64,000 nucleotides of DNA. Origin: Salminus brasiliensis. Lineage: Eukaryota > Chordata > Actinopteri > Characiformes > Bryconidae. This document shows, piece by piece, positions 1 through 27,329 of this stretch. The stretch lies in NCBI RefSeq assembly GCF_030463535.1, contig NC_132891.1:9943449-10007448 (forward strand), in the 5' to 3' direction. The notes beneath the pieces are model-generated. The model did no database searches and was not told the origin of the DNA. It saw only the letters and a list, made by a program, of their open reading frames with translations. Position numbers and translations under genes: made by a program. Numbering within the stretch: the stretch's first letter is position 1; every line of letters begins with the position of its first letter.

Positions 1-112
1 AAGCAAACTGTGAGTGTGAAGAACACTGTACTCTGTATAGAAATTAAAAATGTGCCTACACGTTTTTATGATGTGGGCGTTCTTTAACTCATTATGATTC
101 TACCAACACACA

Positions 113-505
113 TACACTATATGGACAAAAGTATTGGGACACCAGTTCATTCATTCTTTCTTCTGAAATCAAGAGTTTAAAAAAAAAGACGTAATCCTGC
201 TTTTGTTGGAATAACTGTCTCCACTGTCCAGGTAAGGCTTTTTACTAGATTTTGGAGCATTGCTGTGAGGATTTGATTGCATTCAGCAACAAGAGTATTA
301 GTATGAAAAATATTGGATAGAGCGCACAGTTCCACTGCTCCACAGCGCAATGCTGGGGGGGCTTTATACTCATCTAGCCCATGCCTAGCATTAGGCATGG
401 TACCAATAGGTTTATGTTCTGTTGTACTGGCAATGCTTCTTTACAGAGTACCTGAATGCATATCTTTAGAAGGGGTGTCCACAAACATTTGGACGTATAG
501 TGTAC
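113..505 (+). mobile_element. Tc1/mariner-type MITE, copy 1
   Basis: Terminal inverted repeats: left end CACTATATGGACAAAAGTAT, right end TTTGGACGTATAGTG, with TA at each edge. No transposase. The internal sequence (TTGCATTCAGCAACAAGAG, CTCCACAGCGCAATGCTGGG) recurs at least nine more times in the window. It ends 230 bp before an mtcl exon. Confidence 0.8.
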
Positions 506-652
506 CTCAATCACAAGTGTTTTCTCCAAAGAGCCGTCTATTAAAAGGTCATTTAGGGAACTAAAAGTGTCATCACCGTTTCGGCCATTTCTGATTTCCA
601 GTGTCTTGACCCGGGATAATTCACAACGTCCATCAAAGAGGGCTGATGATAA

Positions 653-16908
<16,256 letters not shown>

Positions 16909-17401
16909 CAGGCGGAGTCGCCATGCATATTGATACCACTGCCCAGCTGACAGGATTCTTTAGAGAGGTGGAGATGAGCTTAGAGCAGTGACTTTGCAGA
17001 GGTCGGAGCGTGATGAGGAAAATACCCATGACACAATATATACTGGCTATCTCCACCACTGTCCTCCTTTTCCAAGTGTATTGTGGACTGCTGTTGGATT
17101 TCTTTACTTGAGAGATTGTATTAAAGTGTTTAGGTTTAGTGGTTTAAATGGATATGATTAAAATGTATGGGAAAGATATATTGCATTTCCAGTGGCTTTT
17201 TATACTGTTTAATATATATTAGCATCACTGTCATGCAAAAACTCAATTTTTGCTGTTGTACACTTTTGACATTATCTGAAGTCAGTTGTTCTTTATATTG
17301 TATTAAAAATTCATAGAATAACTCCCAGATTACTTTATAAAACTTTTTTTTAATTCTACTGTAAAATGACCATTGGGTATACAAGTGTTTTATGTGTGAC
17401 A

Positions 17402-17408
17402 GTGGCAA

Positions 17409-17439
<31 letters not shown>

Positions 17440-17446
17440 ATATATA
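17402..17446. repeat. (AATA)n microsatellite in the mtcl 3' UTR region
   Basis: About nine AATA units in tandem. A second AATA run is at 18223-18252, upstream of sike1. Confidence 0.9.
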
Positions 17447-17484
17447 CTGACATATACTGTTAGATGGCTTAACAGTTAACTGTA

Positions 17485-17490
17485 AATAAA
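17485..17490 (+). terminator. Likely mtcl polyadenylation signal
   Basis: AATAAA about 580 bp after the mtcl stop codon, followed about 25 bp on by a T/GT-rich stretch (GTTTTGTTTGTTTTATTG). A run of AATA units at 17407-17441 gives further AATAAA copies, so cleavage could occur earlier. Confidence 0.45.
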
Positions 17491-18335
17491 AGGAAAAATG
17501 TTAAAAATCACACTGTTTTGTTTGTTTTATTGTTTTATTTTATATTTTATAAATTATCATGTCCTGATTAGTAATTTGATTAGTTAAACTGAAAGTAATG
17601 CCCCTGGCCAGGTTAAAACTATGCGGCCTATTGAGTGAACTTTACAATCACGCCCTCTATTGACCGTTTGTCTGGACGTCTATCAGTGACTGAGAATTAT
17701 ATCTAACCTGATGTCACACGTTAAATAAAATCCATAAATCCAAATAGCTGAATCCATCTCTAACAAATTAACCACACTGACTTGCAACTGATCTGAAGTT
17801 GGTTGGTGTAAGTAGTAGTATGCATATTAATAAGTAAGTAGTTGCATATTTGACATTAAAAATGCTAAATATTAAAAATATTAAAATAAAATAGCATAAA
17901 AATGTATTTCAGCAACATTAAAGTATATATAGGTTTGATTTCCCAGAGGGGCAAGCACATTATATTACACATTATTAACTACTTTGTATGTTTCTGAAAT
18001 TATTTTTTATGTTTTTATATTTTTTTTAATACTTGTCAAATGTAACTACTTAAAAAATTATAGTATTTATAAATGTAATTTATATTAACGTACACTATAT
18101 TTGTCAATAGAATTTACCAAGATTAGCCGCTGTTTTTTTTTTTTTTTGCGCTTTACACAATAAGAGTCACCACATCGTTAGGATAGATTCTCGGAAACGT
18201 CAATGTTGCACAAGTGGATTATAAATAAATAAATAAATAAATAATAAATAAATATTTACACCGTTTTAAAGTAATAATAATTGAAATTTGTTGGCGCTAA
18301 TCGGCTCGCCGGCAGAAGATGCGGAAACGCGTAAA

Positions 18336-18352
18336 GAGCATGCGCAGTGCTG
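18336..18352 (+). promoter_or_regulatory. NRF1-like site in the sike1 promoter
   Basis: GCATGCGCAGTGC resembles the NRF1 half-palindrome (CATGCGCA) found in many housekeeping promoters. It lies about 285 bp before the sike1 start codon in a locally GC-richer stretch after a long AT-rich segment. This is a sequence match only. Confidence 0.4.
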
Positions 18353-18624
18353 GTCTGGACTCCTGTAGGTTTATCTTTCTGCTGTTTGTTTACGATCTGT
18401 TATTAACAATCACTCTCCTGAAAACAGTCAGGACATGAGGCAGGGGATATGTAGGGTAGCTAACACCGCTGTATCTGTAAGCATTTAGCTAACTGAGCAC
18501 AGACTGCTTGTAGTTATAGCTGGCTCTGTGTTTACAGTAGATTACAGCTAGCTAAGTTTTGGCAGCAGATCTTCTCAGGATACTCCCATATATCTGGCTT
18601 TCATTAATCTACATCCGTGCGGAC

Positions 18625-20609
18625 ATGTCGTGCACCATGGAAAAGGTGCTGTCCGATGCTCGGACTTTGCTGGAGAGACTGAAAGAGCACGACACGGCGG
18701 CCGAGAGTCTGATCGAGCAGTCGAGCACCCTGAGCCAAAGGGTCCACAGCATGAGGGAGGTGGGCAACGCTCTGCCTGATAAGGTAGGCCAGCAGGGGTT
18801 CAGTACTGCTCCTTTGGTTATTATTCCCACCTTATTATCTGAGGGAGACCTCGATTACTGTATTTAGCTGCTCTGCGCTGTGGTCTTTACTGTGTAAAGG
18901 AATTTCCTACGTAATTACATGTTTTATCAATTATGTGAAGTTTTCTGCAAATAAATTAGCTGTATTTGGTGAAGATCCCATTTTAACCATGCAGGCAAAA
19001 ATTAATATCATTAATATAATATAACCCTGTCTTCTGTGGCTGCCTTTTTAAACAAATAAAGCAAAGGTCATTTTAAAGGGCCCATATGCTACATTTTCCC
19101 TATATTTATTTATTTTTTACTTTATTTTTATTTTTTACTCTACACTTGTAGTTAGGATATGGGGCAGTGGTGGCTCAGCGGTTAGAGCGCCGGGATATCG
19201 ATAACAGGGTTGTGGGTTCGATTCCCGGGCTCGGCAAGCTGCCACTGTTGGGCCCTTGAGCAAGGCCCTTTACCCTCTCTGCTCCCCGGGGGGTGGAGTT
19301 GGCTGCCCACTGCTCTGGGTGTGTGTGTGTACTCACTGCCCCTAACACATGTGTGTGTGTGTTCACTACCAGATGGGTTAAATGCGGAGGACACATTTCG
19401 CTGTACAGTGACAAATACGTGCACCTTTATCCTTTATCCTATTTGTTAGGGGGTAAAAGTCATTATAATTTTTTTATGGCCATTTTACAGAGGATTGTTG
19501 TCACTGTGCCGTTAAGACTAATATATATAATTGGATTTTGCTGAATGCTGATTATGTGTATATGGCTATATCTATATCTGATGTCTAAAAGCACATTTCT
19601 TTCATTGTTTTTTTTTTTTCTTTTTCTTTTATTCAGTACATGGAAGAAAGTGCAGGATACCAGGAGCTGTCCAAATACAAACCCCATGTTCTGCTGTCCC
19701 AGGAGAACACCCAGATCAAGGAACTTCAGCAGGAGAACAGAGGCATGCTTCTTAATTCGCTTACATACAATATGCATCCCTAAAACTGTAGGATTTAGCA
19801 AAAAGTGTTGTCCAAAAGGTATAATTATAATATTTGCTATATGCTCTTTCCTTTGTCTGTTTCACAGAACTTTGGCTTTCGTTAGAAGAGCACCAGTACG
19901 CTCTGGAGTTGATCATGGGTCGATACCGCAAGCAGATGCTTCAGTTAATGATGGGCAAGAAGGAGCTGGACACCAAGCCTGTGCTCAACCTTCACAAGGA
20001 CCACGCCAAGGTAAATACCCTCTTTCTTCTGCTGATTTTATACTGCTAGCTTTTACGAATGTGTAGCCAGTGTCATCAGTATACTCTCAAAAAGCATTAA
20101 TCTTTGGCCTAGGAGGTGCAGAGCCAGCTGGAGCGAATATGTGAGATGGGCCAGGTGATGCGTAGAGCGGTACAGGTTGATGACCAGCACTACTGCTCTG
20201 TCAAGGAGAGATTGGCTCAACTGGAGGTAATGCATCAGTCCATGTCTGTTGTAAAGGGACATTCTGGCTAGAATAGGAAAACTGCCTCCTGATGACATCT
20301 AGAAGGAGCCTTTGGAAAAATCTTGGTGTTGATTCTTTAAAGCGCAGAAGTGAGTTTTCCTTTTCGGCCAGAGTGTTCCTTTAAATGTTCCTTTTAAAAG
20401 TTTATGTAGTTTTTATGTTTGTTTGTATTATTATGCTGTATTAATTTGAATGTTTTGGTGAAATTGACTGAATTTTCATCCTGATTTAGATTGAAAACAA
20501 GGAGCTACGTGACCTTTTGGCCATCAGCAAGAATACCCTGAAACCACACAGAGAAGAGAACAGCCAGCCCGACACAGAGCCTAGCCCCAGAGTTACTGAC
20601 ACAGAATGA
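18625..20609 (+). CDS. sike1: SIKE1, suppressor of IKK-epsilon
   Basis: Exons: 18625-18783, 19637-19742, 19868-20010, 20113-20226, 20490-20609, joining into 213 codons plus TGA (the human protein is about 207 residues as I recall). SIKE1 is a small coiled-coil protein that binds TBK1/IKK-epsilon and dampens the interferon response; with its paralogue FGFR1OP2 it is also found in STRIPAK complexes. Diagnostic stretches are [71 protein letters not shown] and [29 protein letters not shown] distinguishes SIKE1 from FGFR1OP2. The start is the ATG of MSCT; upstream in-frame codons contain no other ATG. Intron 2 has a GC donor. It lies 1.7 kb after mtcl on the same strand with its own promoter. Confidence 0.95.
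18784..19636 (+). other. sike1 intron 1
   Basis: 853 bp, containing a full tRNA-derived SINE at 19160-19447 and a poly-T/C tract just before the acceptor. Confidence 0.7.
19160..19447 (+). mobile_element. tRNA-derived SINE (family A), best copy
   Basis: A box GTGGCTCAGCGGTTAGAGC, B box GGGTTCGATTCCC, then a body with GGGCCCTTGAGCAAGGCCC, GTGTGTGTG runs, GGTTAAATGCGGAGGACA and a short TTTATCC-repeat tail. It is well preserved, so probably fairly young. Confidence 0.85.
19743..19867 (+). other. sike1: GC-AG intron 2 of sike1
   Basis: Exon 2 ends AACAGAG and the intron begins GCATGC; the acceptor is TTTCACAG. Joining AGA-G to AA-CTT restores the conserved ENRELW. No GT within the neighbouring bases gives the same protein, so a GC donor is the only reading-frame-consistent choice. 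The intron is 125 nt. Confidence 0.75.
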
Positions 20610-21266
20610 TGACGGCCAGAGCGTTGCTCTGTATTGAGGATACAGTTCAGCACAATTTCCTTTGTACCATCTCAGGACACCCATTAGCTCACATTTATGT
20701 TGTGGTTCATTACTGTTGACCTGCTGCCCACTGGTGCACATTTCTGCAATAGAGTAACAGCGGTAGATTTTATTTGTCTGTTTTTCTCAGGAAATCTGCA
20801 CCACATTGTTACGTTCATTTCTGCTACCTGTCTTTTTTTCTATAGTTTTTTAAATTAATCTTAAAGTTATTTTAGATTTGCAGGGCCTTATGAAAGATTC
20901 AGCACTCTGGAAAAACCTCAGACTTTGCTGTATTGATACATACTCATTTCCATGCAAAAACAAGTGGCCATTCTTAGCTGCTTAGTCTCAGTTTAGGGAT
21001 TTCTTAAAAGTGTTAAGTATTCAGGCTGATGAAACATGCATAAAGGGTTATTTTAAAAAATAATTAACTGTATACTACTATACTGCTACGATAGACTATA
21101 ATAAAGGACTTGGTGTTCATTTCCTAGTAGGGTTAATGCTTGGCTGCTCTCTGTAATAGGGTGGCAGTAAATAAGCAGGTTTTTAAGATCACGCTTGTGT
21201 AGCATCAGGTCATGCTTTTCAAAGACCCATTCAGCCAACATGCCGAGCATTTATTACGTTCATAAA

Positions 21267-21648
21267 AATAAAAAGACGTAAAACTAGCAACAGTGGAATT
21301 TTTAGTCTGTTTGTGTTTGCATGAAAATATCTGTCAATTAAAATTTTGTATGTGTGATTTTTAATATAGCAAATGTTTGAAGCTTTTCTGGAGGTTGAAT
21401 AACTTTTGCAAGACAGTAAAAAAATGTTAAAATATGATTTAAAATTAAATGCATAAATAAATCTTTCAAATGTACCCTTGCCTTTGAGTGGCCTTTAGTA
21501 GCTTTTAAAGAATTGCAGCAGTTTCTTCTATGGTCCCTGCATAAATTATAGTGGCATCGTGTCTGTGTATTGTGCACAGTTCTGATGTTAAAACTAGGTA
21601 CAATGGCTTGACTTGAGTTTCAGCATGTAAATATAATGAAAGAATAAA
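21267..21648 (+). terminator. Candidate sike1 polyadenylation signals
   Basis: AATAAA occurs at 21100-21105, 21267-21272 and 21643-21648, all in AT-rich sequence 0.5-1 kb after the sike1 stop. Which is used cannot be told from sequence. Confidence 0.3.
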
Positions 21649-21833
21649 GCTTGAGCTGGAGGTAAGGCACATGGTGCTAGTCCTCCAGACATGGATTAGG
21701 CCCTTAGGTCATTTTTAGTGGACAGTGGGGAGAAAAGAAGGTAAAAGACTTGCTGGAGAAATGATATCTCCCGGCTGGACTGGGAGTGCCTGGGGATCCC
21801 CCAGAATAAGCTGATGGAAGTGGCTGGAGACAC

Positions 21834-22060
21834 GGCTCCGGGCTATTGGTGACAGGGTTGTGAGTTCGATACCCGGGCTCGACTAGCTGCCACTTTTGGG
21901 CCCTTGAGCAAGGCCCTTCACCCTCTCTGCTCCCCGGGTGCCACAGCAATGGCTGCCCACTGCTTTGGGCACATGTGCTCACAGTCTCTAGTGTGTTTGT
22001 GTGTGTGCACTGCAAAGATGGGTTAAAGGCGGAAGCTAAACTCCATCTGTGCCGACACTA
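21834..22060 (+). mobile_element. tRNA-derived SINE (family A), truncated, next to a LINE-like fragment
   Basis: Retains GGGTTGTGAGTTCGATACCC, GGGCCCTTGAGCAAGGCCC and GGTTAAAGGCGGAAG. The preceding 21770-21832 (GGACTGGGAGTGCCTGGGGA) resembles the 3' end of the last open frame of a fish LINE. Confidence 0.65.
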
Positions 22061-22371
22061 ATGATGAATATGGTTGTCTTGTCTTGTCTTATAATAGTAT
22101 TTAAATACAGTGGAAGGCTTAATAATAGGGAGAATGACCCTAGGAGAACCACAGTCCAGCACAGGTTGGTGATTTATCTGCTTAAACACACTTCTGGTTC
22201 AGCTCATCAGTTAATTGACCAGTTCCAGACCAGTTCCCCAAACTCATCTTAGTGTTAAGAGCCCTGGTTTAGTAGTATGTCCAAGATAGTCCACCACCAT
22301 TAGAGCTGCATTTACTAGTATAGTTCAGTGTAGTATCCCATCTGCAGTTGGGCGCCTCCTCACACGCCTGT

Positions 22372-22386
22372 CCAGCAGGTGGCGCT
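22372..22386 (+). promoter_or_regulatory. CTCF-type motif upstream of micos10
   Basis: CCAGCAGGTGGCGCT matches the vertebrate CTCF core in plus orientation. It is 107 bp before the micos10 start, at or near the promoter. No occupancy can be inferred. Confidence 0.5.
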
Positions 22387-22492
22387 GATGGTCCTGCCGT
22401 GCGAGTGACCCCATACATTCGGAAAACATGACAGCTTAGCCTCCTGATGCAAAGTCAAGTCGGTTCAGCCAGCTAGCACCATCTACTCCAAC

Positions 22493-24249
22493 ATGTCTGA
22501 GAAAGAACTGGGTCAGAAATGGGACCGCTGCCTGGCAGACTGTGCGATTAAAGTTGGTAAGAGGTTTGTCAGATTACTGGCAAAGCTGGAAGAGCAGAAG
22601 TTAGCTAGATAGCTAGCTAACGCTACCCGTTTAAACAGGGGTTAGCGCTAGCGTCGTTAGCTAGCTAGCTAGCTGTGAACAAGGTTACATTAGGAGTTAC
22701 CGAGCAATGCTAGCTAAAGCTAACGAAGCGTTCATCTCAGAGTAGACACGATCAGACTGAGCTAAATGATCAAGCATATTTATATGGGGCTTATTTTAAT
22801 AACATAGCTACGTGTCCCAAAGCAGCATGACAGAAATGAGAGACGAGCCCTCCACGTTAACCTGCTAAGCCAGCCAGAGCTGAGGGTGGCAGGGAAACCC
22901 TCCCTGTGAGCCTCAGGAGTGAGAAATCCGAGGAATTCAAGGCTCAGAGGGAAAGCTAAGATGATTAAACTGTCGAAAAGGGGGGAAAGGTCTTTATTAT
23001 GCATAAGGAAGAAATGCTGGGACTGAGAGGAACCAAGAAGCTCAAGTTTTGCTCAAGCATTAAGCTAAATAAGACTTATTGCTCCATAAATATGATTTAT
23101 TTTGTAGTAGATATACTTTAACAAGGTCTGATGTAGGTAACCCATTAAAAGATTCATTTGCTTACATGGTCTGAAGATATCTTCATTTAATCATTGCTTT
23201 TGTCACTTATTAAATTAAATGTTAATTATTTGTTTTAATATTATGTAGCATAATAATAATAATAATAATACACAGTTTTGTTGGGTATTAATCTAAGACA
23301 AAATGCTTCCAACCAGTCCAACCCATATCCAGGTATTTAAGGTTATTGATGCCTTGGTTTAGGTAGTAATGGTTTAGTTATGTTTGGGCTGGAGCAGAAC
23401 AGCTGTCCTTCTGGGGCGCCTTCACTACTTTAGACCAGTGTTATGAAATCAGTCCTCAACTAGTCCATATTTTTGCAAGTGTAGAGGACTGGTTTGAGAA
23501 CCCCAGTGCTTTAGACCCTTCAGAGCACGTTCTGTGTTGTTGTCCTTCCTATACTAAATTTAGAGAATTGTTGGGCATTAACAGGTTAGAAATCTCAGCG
23601 GTACATTGCACGTCCCGTCCAGTCAGAAATCCTCTATGTGAGAAGTGAGTCACTGGTTCATGTCTCACTCATTTCCGACAGAGGTAGTCTGCTGCATTAC
23701 TGTGCTGGTTTTCATGCCTGCTTCTTTTGTTGTGTCTCTAAAATCTGCCGTTTTTCCTGTAGGTGCTGGCCTCGGTTTGGGGATTGTGTTCTCCGTTGTA
23801 TTCTTTAAGCGTGAGTATTCACTGGCATTGTCTTGTCTTTATTATAAAATAGACTGCTTTGACTTTTCTGGTGTATGTAATGCTTGCTGTATTTGTACCG
23901 TACACACAGGGAGGACTTTCCCAATTGCATTCGGCACAGGAGCAGGGCTGGGCATGGCTTACTCAAACTGCCAGAACGACTTGAGGTCACCATATCTTGT
24001 ACTCAGTAATGCAGCTAAGGTCAGTAAGTGTATGGCAAGCCATGCTGTTCATATAATCCTATCACACTTGGCTAAGACTTGGCTTTTGGCTTTGGTTTGT
24101 CAGTGTGGCATAAGGAAAGTCTCAGATTATACTCACTCACTGTTTCCTTTAAGTCTCCCATCTGCATTTTAGACATCCAGGCCTAGTCTGATCTGCTGAA
24201 ACTAAATGAACTGACTGGCTTTTGTCTCAATCTGTTTCAGGAGCAGTAG
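22493..24249 (+). CDS. micos10: MICOS10 (Mic10/MINOS1), inner-membrane cristae-junction subunit
   Basis: Exons: 22493-22556, 23763-23810, 23910-24019, 24241-24249, giving 76 residues plus TAG (human about 78). Mic10 oligomerises in the mitochondrial inner membrane and bends it at cristae junctions. Seen: MSEKELGQKWDRCLADCAIK, then membrane segment 1 with the glycine ladder GAGLGLGIVF (residues 22-31), a basic loop KRR (37-39), and segment 2 with GTGAGLGMAYSNCQ (46-59). The paired GxGxGxG motifs are those needed for oligomerisation in this family. The last exon adds only Glu-Gln before the stop. Intron 1 is 1.2 kb; the others are under 250 bp. Confidence 0.95.
22557..23762 (+). other. micos10 intron 1
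   Basis: 1.2 kb. The first 150 bp are rich in GCTAGC/TTAGC motifs; the rest is AT-rich with an AAT run at 23251-23270. No exon recognised. Confidence 0.6.
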
Positions 24250-24427
24250 CGCCGTACCATGAAGATTTTGACTCTCTTTTGTTACTCATCTGAGGGCTGT
24301 CAGACTCCTATCCCTCCATCATTTGTGTGTGCCTGAAGCAGACGTTCTGTCTTTATTTAATCATATTGTTGAAAAGAAAAGCTGTAATGTTGAATGATGT
24401 AGATTTGAGAATGGAACAAACACAGTT

Positions 24428-24433
24428 AATAAA
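24428..24433 (+). terminator. micos10 polyadenylation signal
   Basis: AATAAA 179 bp after the stop codon, followed about 35 bp on by GTCTTTGTGGCCTTTTTTT, a typical GT/T-rich downstream element. Confidence 0.65.
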
Positions 24434-24934
24434 TGATATTTTATGACATCAACAAACCGTCAACCGTCTTTGTGGCCTTTTTTTAACAACATTTAAAGCC
24501 GATTTCATGCAGGTGCCCTTAATAAAAGCCAAGATTGGCCTTAACCTTTGACACTGCTGGAAGTGAACAGCACAACACAGCCGAGGGTGTTAAGTTAATG
24601 CTTTTTGGCTGTTGTCAAAAAAAAAAAAAAAACCTGCCCAGATGATCTTGAGCCTGCTAAAAGTAATGGACAGTGTTTGGCAGTGTGACAATTCATGAGG
24701 TACATCTGGTCTCTACAGTGAAGTGCAAACATTTCAAGCACCTCTTCATTTTAACAGGCCAACGTTTTCACCCATAATTGCACCTTTTTTTATAGATGAT
24801 CTTTTAACCAACAGTAAAATCAGAACTTTGTGATTCAACTAAACCATGATTATTTTACTGGTGGAAATTTGAGAAATAGAAGTGTGGATAGAGAAAGAAA
24901 AAGCATGTACAGCCACTGCTGTATAGATGAAGCC

Positions 24935-25150
24935 TAAAGGCTAGAGAAGTGGGCTTGGTCCCCAGGAGCAGCATCCACTGCTGAGATGCCCTTGAGCGAG
25001 GCACCAAACCTCAACTGCTCCCCAAGCCTGCCCACTAATCTAGGTGTGTGGTTCTCACTGCCCTAATCAAGAGTATGTGTTTGTGTGTGTGTGTGTGTGT
25101 GTATATTCGCTGGCACGGGTGGATTAAATATGGAGGTTGAATTCCAATGT
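24935..25150 (+). mobile_element. Diverged tRNA-derived SINE (family A)
   Basis: Shares CCCTTGAGCGAGGCACC, CTGCTCCCCAAGC, a TG run and GGGTGGATTAAATATGGAGG with the family-A body; the tRNA head has decayed. Confidence 0.5.
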
Positions 25151-25223
25151 GATGGCTGTTAAGTGTCTAATCTTGGATCTTAATCTAATTAAACAGGACT
25201 GATCATTTATTCTTTCTACTGAA

Positions 25224-26019
25224 ATGTACATAATGTCCAAATATTTGCAGACACCCCTTTTAATAAATGCATTCAGCTACTACCTGTACAAGTTGCACTC
25301 TTTTCTGACAAAGATACACAGCTTGTCTAGTCCCTGTAGAGAAGTACTGCCAACAGAATAGGACTTCCTGCAGCAGATAAACATGAACTTATTGGCACCA
25401 TGGCTAATGCCAGGTGTTGGCTAGAGGGGTCCCTGAAGTCCCTCCAGCATTGAGCTGTGGAGCAGTGAAACTGTGTGAAATAATGGTGCTTCATCTAGGG
25501 CTGGGCAAAATGGTAAAAATTATCATGATATTTAAAAACATTTTTCACAATATTTATCAAGATATTCAAGATTTTAGAAATCAGTAAGTGACCGATGCTT
25601 AAAAACTACTATTCAAGTACTCTCACATACTGAGTATTATACAGTGATTTTTATTTAAAATCCGCTGCACTTAAAACAGATTAATTTCACTTGTTTGTAA
25701 TGAAACAAGTTTGTAATGAGATCCTCGATGTGTATCACAACAGCACAATTCATCATCATATGATAAAATGTTGTTATATTGCCCACCCCTAGCTCTATCC
25801 AATACTGTTGGGATGAGTTTGGGATGAGGTGGGGTGGTGGTCATCCAACAGCCTGACTAATGCTCTTGTTGCTGAATGCAATCAAATCCCCACAGCAATG
25901 CTAGTAGTGTCAAAATCAAAAAGAAAGCATCCACTCAACAGTAGGGACAGTTACTCCAATTGATTTCAGAAGAAACAATGAATGAGCAGATGTCCCAACT
26001 TTTGTCCATATAGTATAGT
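25224..26019 (-). mobile_element. Tc1-type MITE, copy 4, interrupted by a hAT MITE
   Basis: Outer parts 25224-25495 and 25792-26019 are one MITE in reverse orientation, ending CCCAACTTTTGTCCATATAG. It is split by the 296-bp insertion at 25496-25791. Confidence 0.75.
25496..25791. mobile_element. hAT-type MITE nested in the Tc1-type MITE
   Basis: Ends TAGGGCTGGGCAA and TTGCCCACCCCTA are imperfect inverted repeats, flanked by 8-bp target duplications GCTTCATC and GCTCTATC (6 of 8 match). No coding capacity. Confidence 0.75.
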
Positions 26020-27329
26020 TGGTCAGTGGCCAACTGATGTCGTCCATGATGTGATCAGAAAAAGCGTACTGCTAAAATTAAAGAGGCTACAAAGGGTTCT
26101 TTGAGCGATACCACTGAGGAACCCTTTTTGTAAAGCAGATATATGGGAAACATTGTGAAAGTTTTTAGCTTTTAAGACGTTATTTCATTAAAATCTGTTT
26201 TTTAAGGTTATTTTATGCATTGATCAAATTGCTAATTTTTAGTGTGGTGTGACCATTTCTCACAATAACAAAAAAAGGTCCCATTGCCCTGCTAATCCCA
26301 AATAAATTATTCACCAATAACTATCAGCTTTAATATAAATATAGGGATTTATCTAAAGGCAGCTGATCATTGCCACAAACAAAATGACTGGATCTGTATA
26401 AAATACTGGTTTGTGTTAAAAGAAATAAAAAAATAAATATAAATCTATACTGATGGCACCTCTCCATTAATTCTGATTAGCATTGCCTGTGAATGTGCAT
26501 AAGCAAGCATTAGGAGTGTGATGCTCAAACACGTTCTGTCCTCGGCAGCGGCGAGCCAAGCTGAAAGGCACACTGGAGTGGAAGGCACAGGGATTAGCAG
26601 GAGTGAGGAGTTGAGAGGAAAAGCACGCAAACATGGATACCTGTAGAGCTCTTGTAAACACAATGGCACAATAAATGAACAAAGACCATGAAGCTTACAA
26701 CCGCCAAGGAGTTTCTACAAACAGCGTCCAAACCCCTGGACATTCGGTTTTTAATAATCTCTCAGGTGCTACAACTGCAAAGACCTTATTCTTCTGTTCT
26801 CACAGAACAGTGTCTCTCTCCCTCTCACATTTACTCACACACACACACACACCCACCCACCTCTCAGTTGCCCTCCCCCAAATGAGTGTCATCATGACAC
26901 GAAGCTTTGAAACACGCTGACTGAAACAGAAGTGCTCATACTGGTGCTAAGCTTGGAAGAAGCCAGACATGGAGACATTTTTCCCCCCACTTAAACTTCA
27001 TCCCGAGCTGAATGGACCGGCAGCATCTGAATATCACAGCATCTGAACGAGGGAAAGACACTGAGCTGAACTGACCTTCCCATAGGGATGGACGGAAGAG
27101 GAAGACTACAATGGGACACGTCTTCTTTTTGCTCACCTGAGCTTGTGCTCGCACGGAACCTGCTGTAGTGAGAGATCCTGAAGATCCCTATGGCTTATGT
27201 TCTAGACAGAAGACCTGGACATGGACTCCTTTTGTCACTTTATCTCCACGTATCTTTAAAAATAACGGATGGGTAGCGTGCTTCGTTAAGACCAGAGGGC
27301 CAAGGCCATTCTAACTGGCAGCTCCTACA

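Larger units (their letters stand above)
16909..18624 (+). other. mtcl 3' UTR and intergenic spacer with sike1 promoter
   Basis: The mtcl 3' UTR probably runs to about 17510. The spacer is very AT-rich (17500-18280) with poly-T and AATA runs. It turns GC-richer at 18295 with an NRF1-like site. GCTAGCTAA-type motifs at 18425-18556 lie just before the sike1 coding start. Confidence 0.6.
20610..22492 (+). other. sike1 3' UTR and spacer to micos10
   Basis: Candidate poly(A) signals up to 21648, then a LINE-like 3' fragment plus SINE at about 21745-22060, then the micos10 promoter region with a CTCF-type motif at 22372. Confidence 0.6.
24250..27329 (+). other. micos10 3' end and htr6 upstream region
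   Basis: After the micos10 poly(A) signal: a diverged family-A SINE at 24935-25150 with a TG run (25078-25101), a MITE at 25224-26019 carrying a nested hAT MITE, then sequence with a CA run (26836-26854) probably containing the htr6 promoter and 5' UTR. No gene corresponding to NBL1 is seen. Confidence 0.6.

Noticed and set aside
19176-19225. Possible tRNA gene from A- and B-box sequences
   Set aside because: The boxes belong to a SINE head followed by the family-A body and tail. No intact cloverleaf is expected, and related copies lie elsewhere in the window.
24250-27329. Search for NBL1 between micos10 and htr6
   Set aside because: No cystine-knot-like exon was found in any frame; the interval is SINE, MITE and 5'-flanking sequence.
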